A DNA stretch of 8,231 nucleotides from an uncultured Bryobacterales bacterium (GTDB lineage Bacteria > Acidobacteriota > Terriglobia > Bryobacterales > Bryobacteraceae). The DNA is taken from assembly GCA_937959285.1 (NCBI GenBank), contig CALGAR010000076.1, positions 1 through 8,231 of the forward strand, written 5' to 3'. The notes under the pieces were generated by a model. It made no database searches and was not told the DNA's origin. It saw only the letters and a list, made by a program, of their open reading frames with translations. A program made the position numbers and the translations under genes. This document shows, in pieces, positions 1-6,959 of this stretch. Positions within the stretch are counted from its first letter, which is position 1, and each line of letters starts with the position of its first letter.

Positions 1-873
1 GGACTCGTCCATTACAAAGTCGCGGCGGCCGCCCGAGTAAGTGAACCGCGCATTGACGGCAAACCAGTCATTCGCTTCGCGGAAGAGAGCCAGCCGCCAG
101 GAGGGCGTGTTTCCGTGATAGGGTTCGGCGCGCTGGAAGGAGTTGACAGTTAAGGGGAAACTCGGATCCCCAACGGTTCCGGGAGTTGCTGAATAGGGCG
201 TGTCCTCGCGGAAATTCTCCCAGGCCCGAATCCAGTGAAAGCGGTAGGAGCCAAACCGCAATTCACTGCCGAATCGATACTCATTGAAGAGCCGCCGCGT
301 GTCTGCGAACAACGGAAGGCCATCAGGGTCGGAGATCGTCGACAGCGCGGGTCCTGTCTGATTGTTGCGCGAGTAGCCGAGAAAGAAGCGAATCCTTGAG
401 GCAGGAAGCAGAATGAGATCGTGATCCTGCAATTGGCGCGTCGTATCGAGGAAGTGCTGCCCATTCGCAATTGGCAGCGCCGGATTGAAGTAGTCGTTCG
501 ACCGCCATATCAGATCGTACTGGTAGAAGCGATTCTTACCAATGCGGAGGGACGCGAACTGATAAGGATCGTTGCCGAGTCCTTGCGTATTCAACAGAAG
601 CTCGTCAAAGAACCGCCCGTGCCCTTCGAGCGAGTTGACCGAAAGGCGTGTGCCCAGGAGTCTTACCCCATTCCCGAAATTCACATCGCTACGGTACTTG
701 TCGAGGCTCCCGTCGATGGAGCGGAATCGATAGCCGAGCTCGAAAGAGTTTACGATGTTGTAGCCTTCGGTTCGCTCGCCGCGGATCGGCCCGACCTGGG
801 ATGGAGTCGGAGCAACCACCTGCTGGGCAGCGGCAATGACGGGAAGGACGAGCATCAGAGTGAATCGCTTCAT
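1..873 (-). CDS. Outer-membrane beta-barrel protein, MtrB/PioB-like partner of the decaheme cytochrome (partial, C-terminus beyond left edge)
   Basis: The frame is open from the ATG at 873-871 down to base 1, giving 291 residues with no stop, so the gene continues past the left edge. MtrB/PioB-type proteins are usually 600 residues or more, so under half is visible. The N-terminus MKRFTLMLVLPVIAAAQQ is a typical Sec signal peptide. The mature part is rich in Tyr, Phe, Trp, Arg and Asp in alternating short strands, as expected for an outer-membrane barrel (for example the FELGYRFRSIDG and GKNRFYQYDLIWRSNDYF segments). I see no N-terminal CxxC of the Shewanella MtrB kind. The start lies 14 bases after the cytochrome stop, and a GGGGATGG stretch next to that stop can serve as ribosome binding site. 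In known systems the barrel sheathes the cytochrome through the outer membrane. The MtrB-like role rests mainly on this pairing; a generic porin is the alternative. Confidence 0.75.
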   Translation of the reverse strand, partial: MKRFTLMLVLPVIAAAQQVVAPTPSQVGPIRGERTEGYNIVNSFELGYRFRSIDGSLDKYRSDVNFGNGVRLLGTRLSVNSLEGHGRFFDELLLNTQGLGNDPYQFASLRIGKNRFYQYDLIWRSNDYFNPALPIANGQHFLDTTRQLQDHDLILLPASRIRFFLGYSRNNQTGPALSTISDPDGLPLFADTRRLFNEYRFGSELRFGSYRFHWIRAWENFREDTPYSATPGTVGDPSFPLTVNSFQRAEPYHGNTPSWRLALFREANDWFAVNARFTYSGGRRDFVMDES

Positions 874-887
874 CGAATCACCATCCC

Positions 888-1820
888 CTAGCGGAAGAAC
901 AGAGAGCTCGAATTGGACCCATGGATCCGCACATGGCACTGCGTACAGTTCTGATAGCGCGGATCCGCCATGTTATGGGCGGCTGACTGCGTTTTAATGC
1001 CGTCACCCTGACGTCCGAAGTTCCCTGCTCCGTTGTGGCACTCCAGGCAAAGCGTGAAAACGGCGGGACGACGCAGCAGCCTCGCGTTGGTCCCTCCATG
1101 CGGCACATGGCAGCTCGAGCAGCCATCAACCCGGACCGCCGGATGCTCAAAGGCAAAGGGACCGCGCTTGTCCTGGTGGCACTTGATGCACGCTTCTTCA
1201 TTGCCGGCTGCATGACTGATCAGCGCGGGACGCGCGCCCATTCGCCAGGTGGGCGCAAAAGATCCGTGGGGGTTGTGGCAGTCCGTACAGCTCATGAAAC
1301 CTTCATTCACCCGGTGCTTGAACGGCATGTTGAACTGCGCGCGCACCGGGGCATGACAGCTATAGCAGAGGTCCGCCTGCGTTTTGGCGAGCAGATTTTT
1401 CGCGACCGGCGAACGGTGGATGGAATGACAGTTCGTGCAAACGACATCAGCCTGCGTATGCTCGGAGCGGCGCAGATTCGCCCGGCTGATGGTCTCGGCA
1501 TGGCATTGCAGGCAGTTATCTACAGTCTTCGCCGGTTCCAGCAGGGAGAACGCGATGATGCTTGTCTTACCGCCGCGTTCGTCGACGTGCGTCTTCCCCG
1601 GGCCGTGGCAGCCCTCGCACCCCGTCCTCTCAGGCGCCTCCGTTCCCGAAGCGATGCTGCGGTAATGCGGATTCTTGAAGAAGTTGAGCCACACGTCGGG
1701 ATGGCAGGTCTTACAGACCGCGCTGCCGACATAACCATTCGTATCCTGAGCCCCCAGACACACCGACCCTCCTGCCAGGAGAATCAGTGCAACCCCCTTA
1801 CAGAACAGATTGGCTTTCAC
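888..1820 (-). CDS. Periplasmic decaheme c-type cytochrome, DmsE/MtrA family
   Basis: The 310-residue product carries exactly ten CxxCH haem c sites, starting near residues 36, 68, 103, 128, 152, 178, 211, 234, 258 and 292. Length, haem number and the C-terminal pattern CTQCHVRIHGSN match the DmsE/MtrA/PioA family, which moves electrons between periplasmic or inner-membrane donors and the outside through an outer-membrane barrel. Residues 1-24 form a Sec signal peptide (hydrophobic ALILLAGGSV, likely cut after CLGA); haem would be attached in the periplasm by the cytochrome c maturation system. The start is GTG at 1820-1818. An in-frame TAG lies two codons upstream, so no longer start is possible, and no clear Shine-Dalgarno precedes it. 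The outer-membrane barrel gene follows 14 bases after the stop, so the two are almost certainly co-transcribed. The direction of electron flow (metal or mineral reduction, DMSO-type respiration, or oxidation) cannot be read from this sequence. Confidence 0.93.
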   Translation of the reverse strand: MKANLFCKGVALILLAGGSVCLGAQDTNGYVGSAVCKTCHPDVWLNFFKNPHYRSIASGTEAPERTGCEGCHGPGKTHVDERGGKTSIIAFSLLEPAKTVDNCLQCHAETISRANLRRSEHTQADVVCTNCHSIHRSPVAKNLLAKTQADLCYSCHAPVRAQFNMPFKHRVNEGFMSCTDCHNPHGSFAPTWRMGARPALISHAAGNEEACIKCHQDKRGPFAFEHPAVRVDGCSSCHVPHGGTNARLLRRPAVFTLCLECHNGAGNFGRQGDGIKTQSAAHNMADPRYQNCTQCHVRIHGSNSSSLFFR

Positions 1821-1828
1821 TGACTAAA

Positions 1829-1855
1829 ACTATAAAGCAAGAGGATGGATACCAA
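1829..1855 (-). promoter_or_regulatory. Candidate promoter of the cytochrome-barrel operon
   Basis: On the minus strand TATAGT (1834-1829) resembles a -10 box, with TTGGTA (1855-1850) 15 bases upstream as a poor -35 box. The -10 box ends only 8 bases before the GTG start, so a transcript from here would have almost no leader. That would fit the missing Shine-Dalgarno. The spacer is shorter than usual and the match is by eye only. Confidence 0.2.
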
Positions 1856-1979
1856 AGTAAAATGCGCAGGGAAAAAATACTCTTCGGGCAATATTGTTAC
1901 ATGGCGGCTTACACGCAACCCTAGCGACGGGGACAAGCAAAGCCGCTCATCCCGCTTACCATGCGACTTATTCCAAAAC

Positions 1980-2075
1980 CTACTCCGCGTTTTGCTTCTT
2001 GCGCCTTAGGATAAGGAGCCCAAAGAACAGGGCCGCCAGGAGCGCGCAAACGATGCGAACTACTGTACTGTCCAT
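1980..2075 (-). CDS. Single-pass membrane microprotein, 31 residues, function unknown
   Basis: ATG at 2075-2073 begins a 31-codon frame ending in TAG at 1980. A strong Shine-Dalgarno, AGGAGA at 2087-2082, sits 6 bases before it; this decides the start over an upstream in-frame ATG at 2165 that lacks such a site and would add an Arg/Lys-rich, low-complexity extension. The product has a short polar N-terminus (MDSTVVR), about 18 hydrophobic residues (IVCALLAALFFGLLIL) and a basic tail beginning RRKK. The positive-inside rule therefore predicts N-out, C-in in the inner membrane. The outline resembles the C-terminal sorting tails of surface proteins (hydrophobic helix plus Arg/Lys), but here it stands alone with its own start. 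It lies 159 bases upstream of the decaheme cytochrome on the same strand, so a link to that system is possible but unproven. I do not recognise a named family. Confidence 0.6.
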   Translation of the reverse strand: MDSTVVRIVCALLAALFFGLLILRRKKQNAE

Positions 2076-2461
2076 TGTCTTTCTCCTGTGAGTTTTTGTC
2101 TGATCTGATCTGCTTCGCCCCCGCAGCCTGCCTGAAGTGAATACACACCAACCCTGCACAGACACACATGAATCGAAGCTGCGTCAGGTTTGCAAAGCCT
2201 AACTGGCCTGCAGTGATTCGTTCAGAGGTGCTGCCGCGAGTTGCGGCGGAAGGCCATGTGGGCACCGACACGAGGAGGGAGCATTCTAATCGAGTTCTGT
2301 GTACGGTGCATTGAGGAGGACATGCTTAACCTTGAGAAGTGAGGCTCCAGCGGAGCACGGAACCGAGTGGAGTATGGTTGGGTTGGGAGGCGCAGATTCG
2401 AGGAGCGCCAATTGCTCAGGAAATGTCAGAAATCACAAGGTCCTCCCCGCCATCAGGTTCT
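2076..2461. other. 386-base stretch without a convincing gene
   Basis: This lies between the membrane microprotein and the prepilin peptidase. Its left end is the leader of the microprotein gene, with the Shine-Dalgarno at 2082-2087 and a short GATC-rich tandem (TCTGATCTGATCTGC, 2099-2113). A weak 5-bp inverted repeat (GGCGC...GCGCC, about 2390-2410) lies downstream of the peptidase stop but has no T-run. Short plus-strand frames here (for example 2256-2342, 28 codons, and one from 2299 that runs antisense through the peptidase gene) have poor starts and no recognisable product. No RNA gene or clear promoter was seen. Confidence 0.5.
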
Positions 2462-2911
2462 CTACAGCAGTGCCAGCCAAGCCCCGGCGGCGATGGCTGG
2501 CGCATACGGAATTGAGTCTTCCGGTGGACCGGAGCGCTCCGCCCCCTTGCGCTTCCCGCGCAGTGCATAGATGCCGGTCCAGACAGTGGCGAGGATCCCT
2601 CCGCAGGCGCCTGTCCAGAGCGCAGCTTCGAGGAGTTGCCTTACGCCCAGCAGCGCTCCGAAGCCTGCCATCAGCTTTATATCCCCGCCGCCCATGCCAC
2701 CACGCAAATAGAACACAAGGAATACAGCAAACCCTGTAGCCGCGCCAAGGAGAGATGTCCCAATTCCCTGCCAGCCTGAATTCAGCCCGTGACAGCCAAT
2801 CCCTCCGATTAGCGCCGTTAACGGAATCCAATTCGAAATCCGCCTTGCCAACAAGTCTTCAAGCGAGGCAGCAAGCCCGACGAAGATTGCAAGCACAGCG
2901 GTAGGCGTCAT
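2462..2911 (-). CDS. A24-family type IV prepilin peptidase, TadV/CpaA-like minimal form
   Basis: This is a 149-residue, very hydrophobic inner-membrane aspartic protease. It would cut the leader peptide from type IV or Flp-type prepilins on the cytoplasmic side of the membrane. The first catalytic Asp is D19 in SLEDLLARRISNW, corresponding to the family pattern D-x5-6-IPN with Ser in place of Pro. The second is D77 in the hallmark GGMGGGDIKLMAG. The C-terminal SIPYAPAIAAGA segment is also typical. The N-terminal zinc-binding and methyltransferase region of PilD/GspO is absent, as is normal for TadV/CpaA. The ATG at 2911-2909 is preferred over one 52 codons upstream, because it puts the first membrane helix at the N-terminus, has GGAAG 8 bases upstream, and overlaps the TGA of the preceding gene as ATGA. 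No pilin or other Tad/Flp gene is visible in the window, so its substrate is unknown. Confidence 0.9.
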   Translation of the reverse strand: MTPTAVLAIFVGLAASLEDLLARRISNWIPLTALIGGIGCHGLNSGWQGIGTSLLGAATGFAVFLVFYLRGGMGGGDIKLMAGFGALLGVRQLLEAALWTGACGGILATVWTGIYALRGKRKGAERSGPPEDSIPYAPAIAAGAWLALL

Positions 2912-3153
2912 TCTTTTGTCTTCCCGGAAGCCCGCTCCGCACGATTCAGCCGTTTGGCCGAGGCGGAACCCTTGGGGTTCAGCACGCGCGGCGCCAGAAA
3001 TCCAGAGGATAACGCAAATTCGGTCAGCGGCCGGCCCGAGGGCATACGCCAACGGCCCAGGTTCCACACACGAACTTCGTCTCTTTGAGAAGGCCTTTCC
3101 TCCTGCGCGCGTTCAGCCGCAACATCCAGTAGACCCTCTGTGCTCTCCTTCAT
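2908..3153 (-). CDS. Small basic protein of unknown function, coupled to the prepilin peptidase
   Basis: This frame gives 81 residues from the ATG at 3153-3151. A very good Shine-Dalgarno, GGAGGAG (3167-3161), lies 7 bases upstream, so this start is preferred to an in-frame ATG at 3171 that would itself overlap the site. The stop TGA (2910-2908) overlaps the peptidase ATG in the tetranucleotide ATGA, which suggests translational coupling. The product is hydrophilic and Arg/Lys-rich, with an acidic N-terminal third, a WNLGRWRMPSG stretch in the middle and a basic C-terminus. It has no signal peptide, membrane helix or prepilin-type cleavage site (no G followed by F/M and a hydrophobic helix), so it is not the pilin. 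I do not recognise the family. That it is a real gene rests on the ribosome site and the coupled overlap, not on homology. Confidence 0.55.
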   Translation of the reverse strand: MKESTEGLLDVAAERAQEERPSQRDEVRVWNLGRWRMPSGRPLTEFALSSGFLAPRVLNPKGSASAKRLNRAERASGKTKE

Positions 3154-3160
3154 CCAGCTA

Positions 3161-3167
3161 CTCCTCC
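3161..3167 (-). promoter_or_regulatory. Shine-Dalgarno deciding the start of the small coupled protein
   Basis: On the minus strand the bases read GGAGGAG, 7 bases before the ATG at 3153. This is the strongest ribosome site in the region and favours the 81-residue form over a start at 3171. Confidence 0.6.
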
Positions 3168-3368
3168 TCATATTCTTTCCGCAAAATCAGCGGTTTTCAT
3201 TCGCTCGATCCGGACCTTTACCCACACCTTGTTTTCGCTGGGAGCCGGACAGGGGCGATGAGCGCAAAGAAAGTCACACGGCGGACGCCGGACAACGCCG
3301 CATACGCCGAAGAGATGATCCGCAGAGAAGGCGTGATTCGAGGTTGTCATCGTACGAAAGCGGCGGAA

Positions 3369-4064
3369 TCAACCCCGCACTTCTATGCCGTCTCCTGCAT
3401 GGGCGAGTTGCCTGGCAGCAGCCTCGACCTCGGCTTCCTGCCGGTCTCCAAGCAGCCACCTCGCGTTCAGCGCCAGGCTAAAGCGGTCCTCGGCCCCTGT
3501 CTTTTCGAAGATGTGCATCAGGTGAACCTTGACGGTTCCCGGAGTGATTGAGAGCCGATCGGCAATCTCGCGATTCTTCAGGCCCTGGGAAACCAGCCCG
3601 ATGATATCGCGTTCTCTTGGCGTCAAGCGCGCCCCTGACCGGGCGGCGTTGCGGGTCGTCACCTCCCTTGTTTGTGGGTCTCCGATCCACACCTTTCCGG
3701 AAGCGACGGCTCGAAAGCATGCCAGGAGGTCGGAAACCGGAGCATCACGCCGGATCAGGCCCCGAGCCCCCGCCTGAAGCAGGCGGAACGCTTCGAGGTG
3801 GGTCATTTCGTTGACCCAGAGAACGCAGCTTGCGGCAGGCAGTTCGGCCTGAAGAGTCGACACAAACGCGATCACGTGTTTGAGGCCCGGCGCCTGGTCA
3901 ACGACGACGATGTCCGGATGACATTCCCGAGCCTTCGATAAAGCTTCCGCTGTCGTTGGCGCGTGCCCCAGCCATTGCAAGTCCGAACAGGACTCCAGGA
4001 CTCGCTGAAGTCCTTCTACAGCAATGGGTTGAGACTCACAGGCAAAAACGGTGTGCGTCTTCAC
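3369..4064 (-). CDS. NarL/LuxR-type response regulator with a degenerate receiver domain
   Basis: The 231-residue product has an N-terminal receiver-like domain (about 1-120), a linker, and a C-terminal LuxR/GerE helix-turn-helix (about 145-208: LTPRERDIIGLVSQGLKNREIADRL, then TPGTVKVHLMHIFEKTGA). The DNA-binding half is fully canonical. The receiver keeps the phosphoacceptor Asp (D56 in DIVVVDQAPG). The usual N-terminal acidic pair is E10-S11, the conserved Ser/Thr is replaced (V84 by alignment to NarL), and the conserved Lys is Arg (R106 in GLIRRDAP). Such changes are known in atypical receivers that work without, or with altered, phosphorylation. The start is GTG at 4064-4062, with no good Shine-Dalgarno and an AT-rich leader (CTATAAGAATCATT) just before it. 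No histidine kinase is adjacent, so partner and regulon are unknown. It lies 215 bases upstream of the small protein-peptidase pair on the same strand, which it might control. Confidence 0.88.
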   Translation of the reverse strand: MKTHTVFACESQPIAVEGLQRVLESCSDLQWLGHAPTTAEALSKARECHPDIVVVDQAPGLKHVIAFVSTLQAELPAASCVLWVNEMTHLEAFRLLQAGARGLIRRDAPVSDLLACFRAVASGKVWIGDPQTREVTTRNAARSGARLTPRERDIIGLVSQGLKNREIADRLSITPGTVKVHLMHIFEKTGAEDRFSLALNARWLLGDRQEAEVEAAARQLAHAGDGIEVRG

Positions 4065-4207
4065 AATGATTCTTATAGAAGATATCGACAGGTTGGAGCC
4101 TGGAATTTAGGGCGGAAATGCCACTAACTGGGTCTTGGATAAGACACTAGGGAAAACGCCGCGGAGGCGGGGGTAGGAGAATTTCGAGAAGGGCCCATAG
4201 AGGGAGT

Positions 4208-4234
4208 CGGGCGCCGGCGTCTACCGGCAGCCCG
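4208..4234 (-). terminator. GC-rich hairpin after the oxidoreductase gene, possible operon terminator
   Basis: Two stacked 5-bp arms (4208-4212 with 4230-4234, and 4213-4217 with 4224-4228) form a perfect 10-bp stem with one bulged base (4229) and a 6-base loop. The hairpin begins 9 bases after the stop codon. No T-run follows on the minus strand, so this is not a textbook intrinsic terminator. It may instead pause polymerase or protect the 3' end of the message. Confidence 0.45.
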
Positions 4235-4243
4235 GTCGTTCCT

Positions 4244-5548
4244 TTATGCCTTGATCTGGTCCCGGTCGAAGTCCCAGGCGACCAGCCGCTGCTGCTTGGC
4301 CGACAAGTTGATCATGTGAGCGCAAGCCGCCGCGTGATGACCAGCGACCGCATCCTCCCAGTACGGCTTGCGGGACCGAATGGAAGCAAGGAAATGACCG
4401 ATGTGAAGGACCGTAGCCTCGGGTCCCTCCTGCCGGAACTCCTGCGCCCCCTCAATGACTCGCGCGGGACGTGTTTCGGGCAGCTCCGTCTGGCGTACCT
4501 TGGGATCCTTGTAGTATTCGTCCTGAAGCCTGCGAGGCCAACTCTCGACGATCCAACGGTTGTCTTCGACCACGTTTTCTGGATAGAACCGAAGGCCGTT
4601 GCCGATTATCAGAGTGCCTTCCGTGCCAAGGACTTGGAAGCTCGCGTCGGCTGAGAACTGATTGTTGAAAGTGGAACTGAGGTTGACAGCAAATCCCTCC
4701 GGGTACTCGAGCACGGCGTTGATCGTATCCGGGACTTCCCGGCTCTCCTTCCACCGGTACAACTGCCCGAGCGCGACCGCCTTTGAAGGCATCTTGGCAT
4801 CCATCAGGTAGTGGATGGTCGTGCACAGGTGGACAAAGAGGTCGGTGGCAATGCCGCCCGAGTAATCCTCGTAGCAGCGCCAGCGGAAGAATCGCTCCAG
4901 GCTGAACGGCCGTTTGGGCGCGGGCCCCAGGAACATGTCGAAATCGACAGTGGACGGTGAAGCATCAGGCGGAATCGGGTAGATCCAGGCGCCGGAAGCC
5001 GTGTTGCGGTTGTAAGCGGCACGAATCATCGTGACCTTGCCCAGCTTGCCTGACCGAATGATCTCCCGCGCCTTCTGCTGGATCTCGGAGCTCATGCCCT
5101 GGCTGCCGACCTGCAGGATCCGTTTCGTTTCGTTCACGGTGCGGATGATCTCCGGGCCTTCCGTATCCCGGTAGGTCAGCGGCTTCTCGCAATAAACATC
5201 CTTCCCTGCCCGCATCGCCTCGACAACCATGGTCTTGTGCCAGTGGTCCGGAGTGGCGATGACAACCGCGTCGATCGACTTGTCTTCCAGAACAGCGCGG
5301 TAGTTGGGGTAGGCTTTCGCCCGTCCATTCAGCCTTGAGAGCGCCCTTTCGACTCGCCCCTTATATGCATCCACCACCGCAACGATCTCTGCCTGGGGAT
5401 GCACAAGCATTGCTTGCAGCAATTCATGCGCACGGGCGCCGCATCCGATAAAACCTACCTGGATGCGGTCGTTGGCTGAAACCTGCAAGGGGGCAGCGCT
5501 GGAGAGCGCGATTCCAGCCTGCATCAATTCCCGCCGAGTGACTTTCAT
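4244..5548 (-). CDS. Gfo/Idh/MocA family oxidoreductase with Tat signal
   Basis: The 434-residue product starts with a twin-arginine signal (TRRELMQAGIALSSAAPLQVSA, residues 4-25), so it is probably exported folded with its cofactor. A Rossmann nucleotide-binding fold follows, with GFIGCGARA at 33-41, the strand-end acidic D60 and the ATPDHWHK segment at 98-105. The family signature EKP (residues 121-123, catalytic-type K122) leads into the alpha/beta substrate domain, where GGIATDLFVH at 231-240 corresponds to the active-site D and H region. Family members oxidise or reduce sugars, inositols or related compounds with NAD(P), or remodel glycosides; the substrate cannot be told here. Tat-exported forms are abundant in Acidobacteriota and Planctomycetota. 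The ATG at 5548-5546 is chosen over one 17 codons upstream because that start would lie inside the amidase gene, dilute the Tat signal and lack the GGAAG (5560-5556) found 7 bases before this ATG. The amidase stop is 25 bases upstream, so co-transcription is likely. Confidence 0.9.
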   Translation of the reverse strand: MKVTRRELMQAGIALSSAAPLQVSANDRIQVGFIGCGARAHELLQAMLVHPQAEIVAVVDAYKGRVERALSRLNGRAKAYPNYRAVLEDKSIDAVVIATPDHWHKTMVVEAMRAGKDVYCEKPLTYRDTEGPEIIRTVNETKRILQVGSQGMSSEIQQKAREIIRSGKLGKVTMIRAAYNRNTASGAWIYPIPPDASPSTVDFDMFLGPAPKRPFSLERFFRWRCYEDYSGGIATDLFVHLCTTIHYLMDAKMPSKAVALGQLYRWKESREVPDTINAVLEYPEGFAVNLSSTFNNQFSADASFQVLGTEGTLIIGNGLRFYPENVVEDNRWIVESWPRRLQDEYYKDPKVRQTELPETRPARVIEGAQEFRQEGPEATVLHIGHFLASIRSRKPYWEDAVAGHHAAACAHMINLSAKQQRLVAWDFDRDQIKA

Positions 5549-5573
5549 GGATTTTCTTCCAACCCTACCGCGA

Positions 5574-6959
5574 TTATAAGATACCGGCCGGCGCGGCAAA
5601 CCCTCCGACCGCGTCCTCGAGCGCGGCGCCGACTTTCAGCAGCAGCGCCTCGGAAAAGGGAGGACCAAGAATCTGGAGCCCGAGAGGAAGATTTTCCTGG
5701 TTGAGCCCCGCCGGGATCGAAAGCGCTGGCAGTCCCAATATATTCACTGCCCGGACAAAACGCGTCGTTGCCAGACGCACATCCTCAACCACCCCATCTA
5801 GTTCCACCGAAGTTTGCCCGATCAGCGGCGCCGCCGTCGGCGTGGTCGGCGTCAGCAAGCAATCGACGTTGCGCCAGATTTTGTGGAACTGGTCGCGGTA
5901 CAAACGGCGGAGACGCTGAGCGTTCACGTAGTCAGTTGCCGGAAGCAGGCGGCCCTGGTCAAGCAGCGCGAGCACGTCAGCGCCGAACTGATCCCTTCTG
6001 TGCAGATGGTTTTCAAACAGTGCGGAAGCCTCTGAGAGGAGGATGACGCGGCCGACCGCATTCATCGCCTCGATGTCCGGCACGCGTACAGACACAATTC
6101 GAGCCCCCAAACTCTCGGCAATTGAAGCCATCCGGCGCACGGCCGCCGCCACTTCCGGATCCGTCCGATCCAGGTAGAAGTTTTCGGGGAGTCCAATCCG
6201 CAATCCTTCAATCAAAGCAGGCCGCCCGGGGAGGTAGTCCGGAACGGGCTGATTACTGGAGGAGTCGTCCCGATCGTCACGCCCCGCCAATACCTGCAGG
6301 ACAACGGCCGCGTCCCGTACGGAGCGCGTAAGGGGGCCCATATGATCCAGACTGAAATCCAGAGGCAGCACGCCGTACCGGCTGACTCGGCCGAAAGTCG
6401 GCTTCAGCCCGACGACGCCGCAGAAGGATGCGGGAATCCGAATGGATCCTCCCGTGTCGCTGCCCATTGCCATGAAAGCCATGCCGGCGGCGACCGCCGT
6501 GCCCGAACCGCCGCTCGAACCACCCGGAATGCGTGCCGGATCCCACGGATTGCGGACAGGACCGAAATGCGGATTATTTGAAGTGATGCCGTAGGCCAGC
6601 TCGTGCATGTTGGTCTTGCCGAGCATGACCGCGCCCGCAGCCCTCAGCTTTTCGGTAACGGCGCTGTCGTAATCTGGCACGTACTTCTCGAAAAGCTTTG
6701 AACCACAGGTTGTCCGGATGCCTTTTGTGACGAACACGTCCTTCAGGGCGACGGGGATGCCGTGCAAAGGTCCGCGATGAACTCCGGAAGCCATTTCCTC
6801 ATCCGCCTTCCGGGCTTGCTCGCAGGCCACATCTTCCACAACGGTGATGAAAGCGTTGAGGTGCGCATTGCGGGAGATGCGGGTAAGACAATCCTGGACA
6901 AGTTCAAGCGACGAAACTTTTCGTGCGCGCAGGGCGGAGCAGGCATCGACGAGGTTCAC
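5574..6959 (-). CDS. Amidase-signature family amidase (GatA/AtzE-like)
   Basis: The 461-residue enzyme hydrolyses a C-N amide bond through the Ser-cisSer-Lys triad. I place the triad at K73 (PVALKDVF), S148 (PGGSSGGSG) and S172 (SDTGGSIRIPAS); the 75- and 24-residue spacings equal those of GatA enzymes. The segment RYGVLPLDFSLDHMGPLTR is of the generic amidase kind, whereas true GatA usually has AFASSLDQ-I-GP there. I therefore favour a catabolic or biosynthetic amidase over the tRNA amidotransferase subunit, though GatA cannot be excluded. No signal peptide is seen, so it should be cytoplasmic. The start is GTG (6959-6957), overlapping the TGA of the small upstream gene as GTGA. GAGGAGG (6970-6964) lies 4 bases before it, inside that gene. 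No gatB is in the window. Confidence 0.92.
   Translation of the reverse strand: MNLVDACSALRARKVSSLELVQDCLTRISRNAHLNAFITVVEDVACEQARKADEEMASGVHRGPLHGIPVALKDVFVTKGIRTTCGSKLFEKYVPDYDSAVTEKLRAAGAVMLGKTNMHELAYGITSNNPHFGPVRNPWDPARIPGGSSGGSGTAVAAGMAFMAMGSDTGGSIRIPASFCGVVGLKPTFGRVSRYGVLPLDFSLDHMGPLTRSVRDAAVVLQVLAGRDDRDDSSSNQPVPDYLPGRPALIEGLRIGLPENFYLDRTDPEVAAAVRRMASIAESLGARIVSVRVPDIEAMNAVGRVILLSEASALFENHLHRRDQFGADVLALLDQGRLLPATDYVNAQRLRRLYRDQFHKIWRNVDCLLTPTTPTAAPLIGQTSVELDGVVEDVRLATTRFVRAVNILGLPALSIPAGLNQENLPLGLQILGPPFSEALLLKVGAALEDAVGGFAAPAGIL

Noticed and set aside
1035..1823. Plus-strand 262-codon frame opposite the cytochrome
   Set aside because: It is antisense to a gene with ten CxxCH motifs; its openness is a by-product of the codon pattern on the other strand.
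1921..2271. Minus-strand 116-codon frame overlapping the membrane microprotein
   Set aside because: It lacks a ribosome site and protein-like features, and it conflicts with the better-supported 31-residue gene in another frame.
2256..2342. Plus-strand 28-codon frame with purine-rich tracts upstream of internal ATGs
   Set aside because: The spacing between the GAGGAGG tract and the ATG at 2322 is too short, the first ATG is weakly placed, and no family resemblance is seen; it probably arose by chance.
2299..2739. Plus-strand frame of 146 codons
   Set aside because: Its second half is antisense to the well-supported prepilin peptidase, and the translation is Arg/Pro-rich with no family features, as expected for a shadow in GC-rich DNA.
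3168..3350. Minus-strand 60-codon frame whose stop overlaps the in-frame ATG at 3171
   Set aside because: It has no ribosome site, no recognisable product, and the overlap involves an ATG that is probably not the true start of the next gene.
4132..4145. Short inverted repeat GTCTT-ggat-AAGAC upstream of the response regulator
   Set aside because: Five base pairs with mixed composition is expected by chance, and there is no second copy to suggest an operator.
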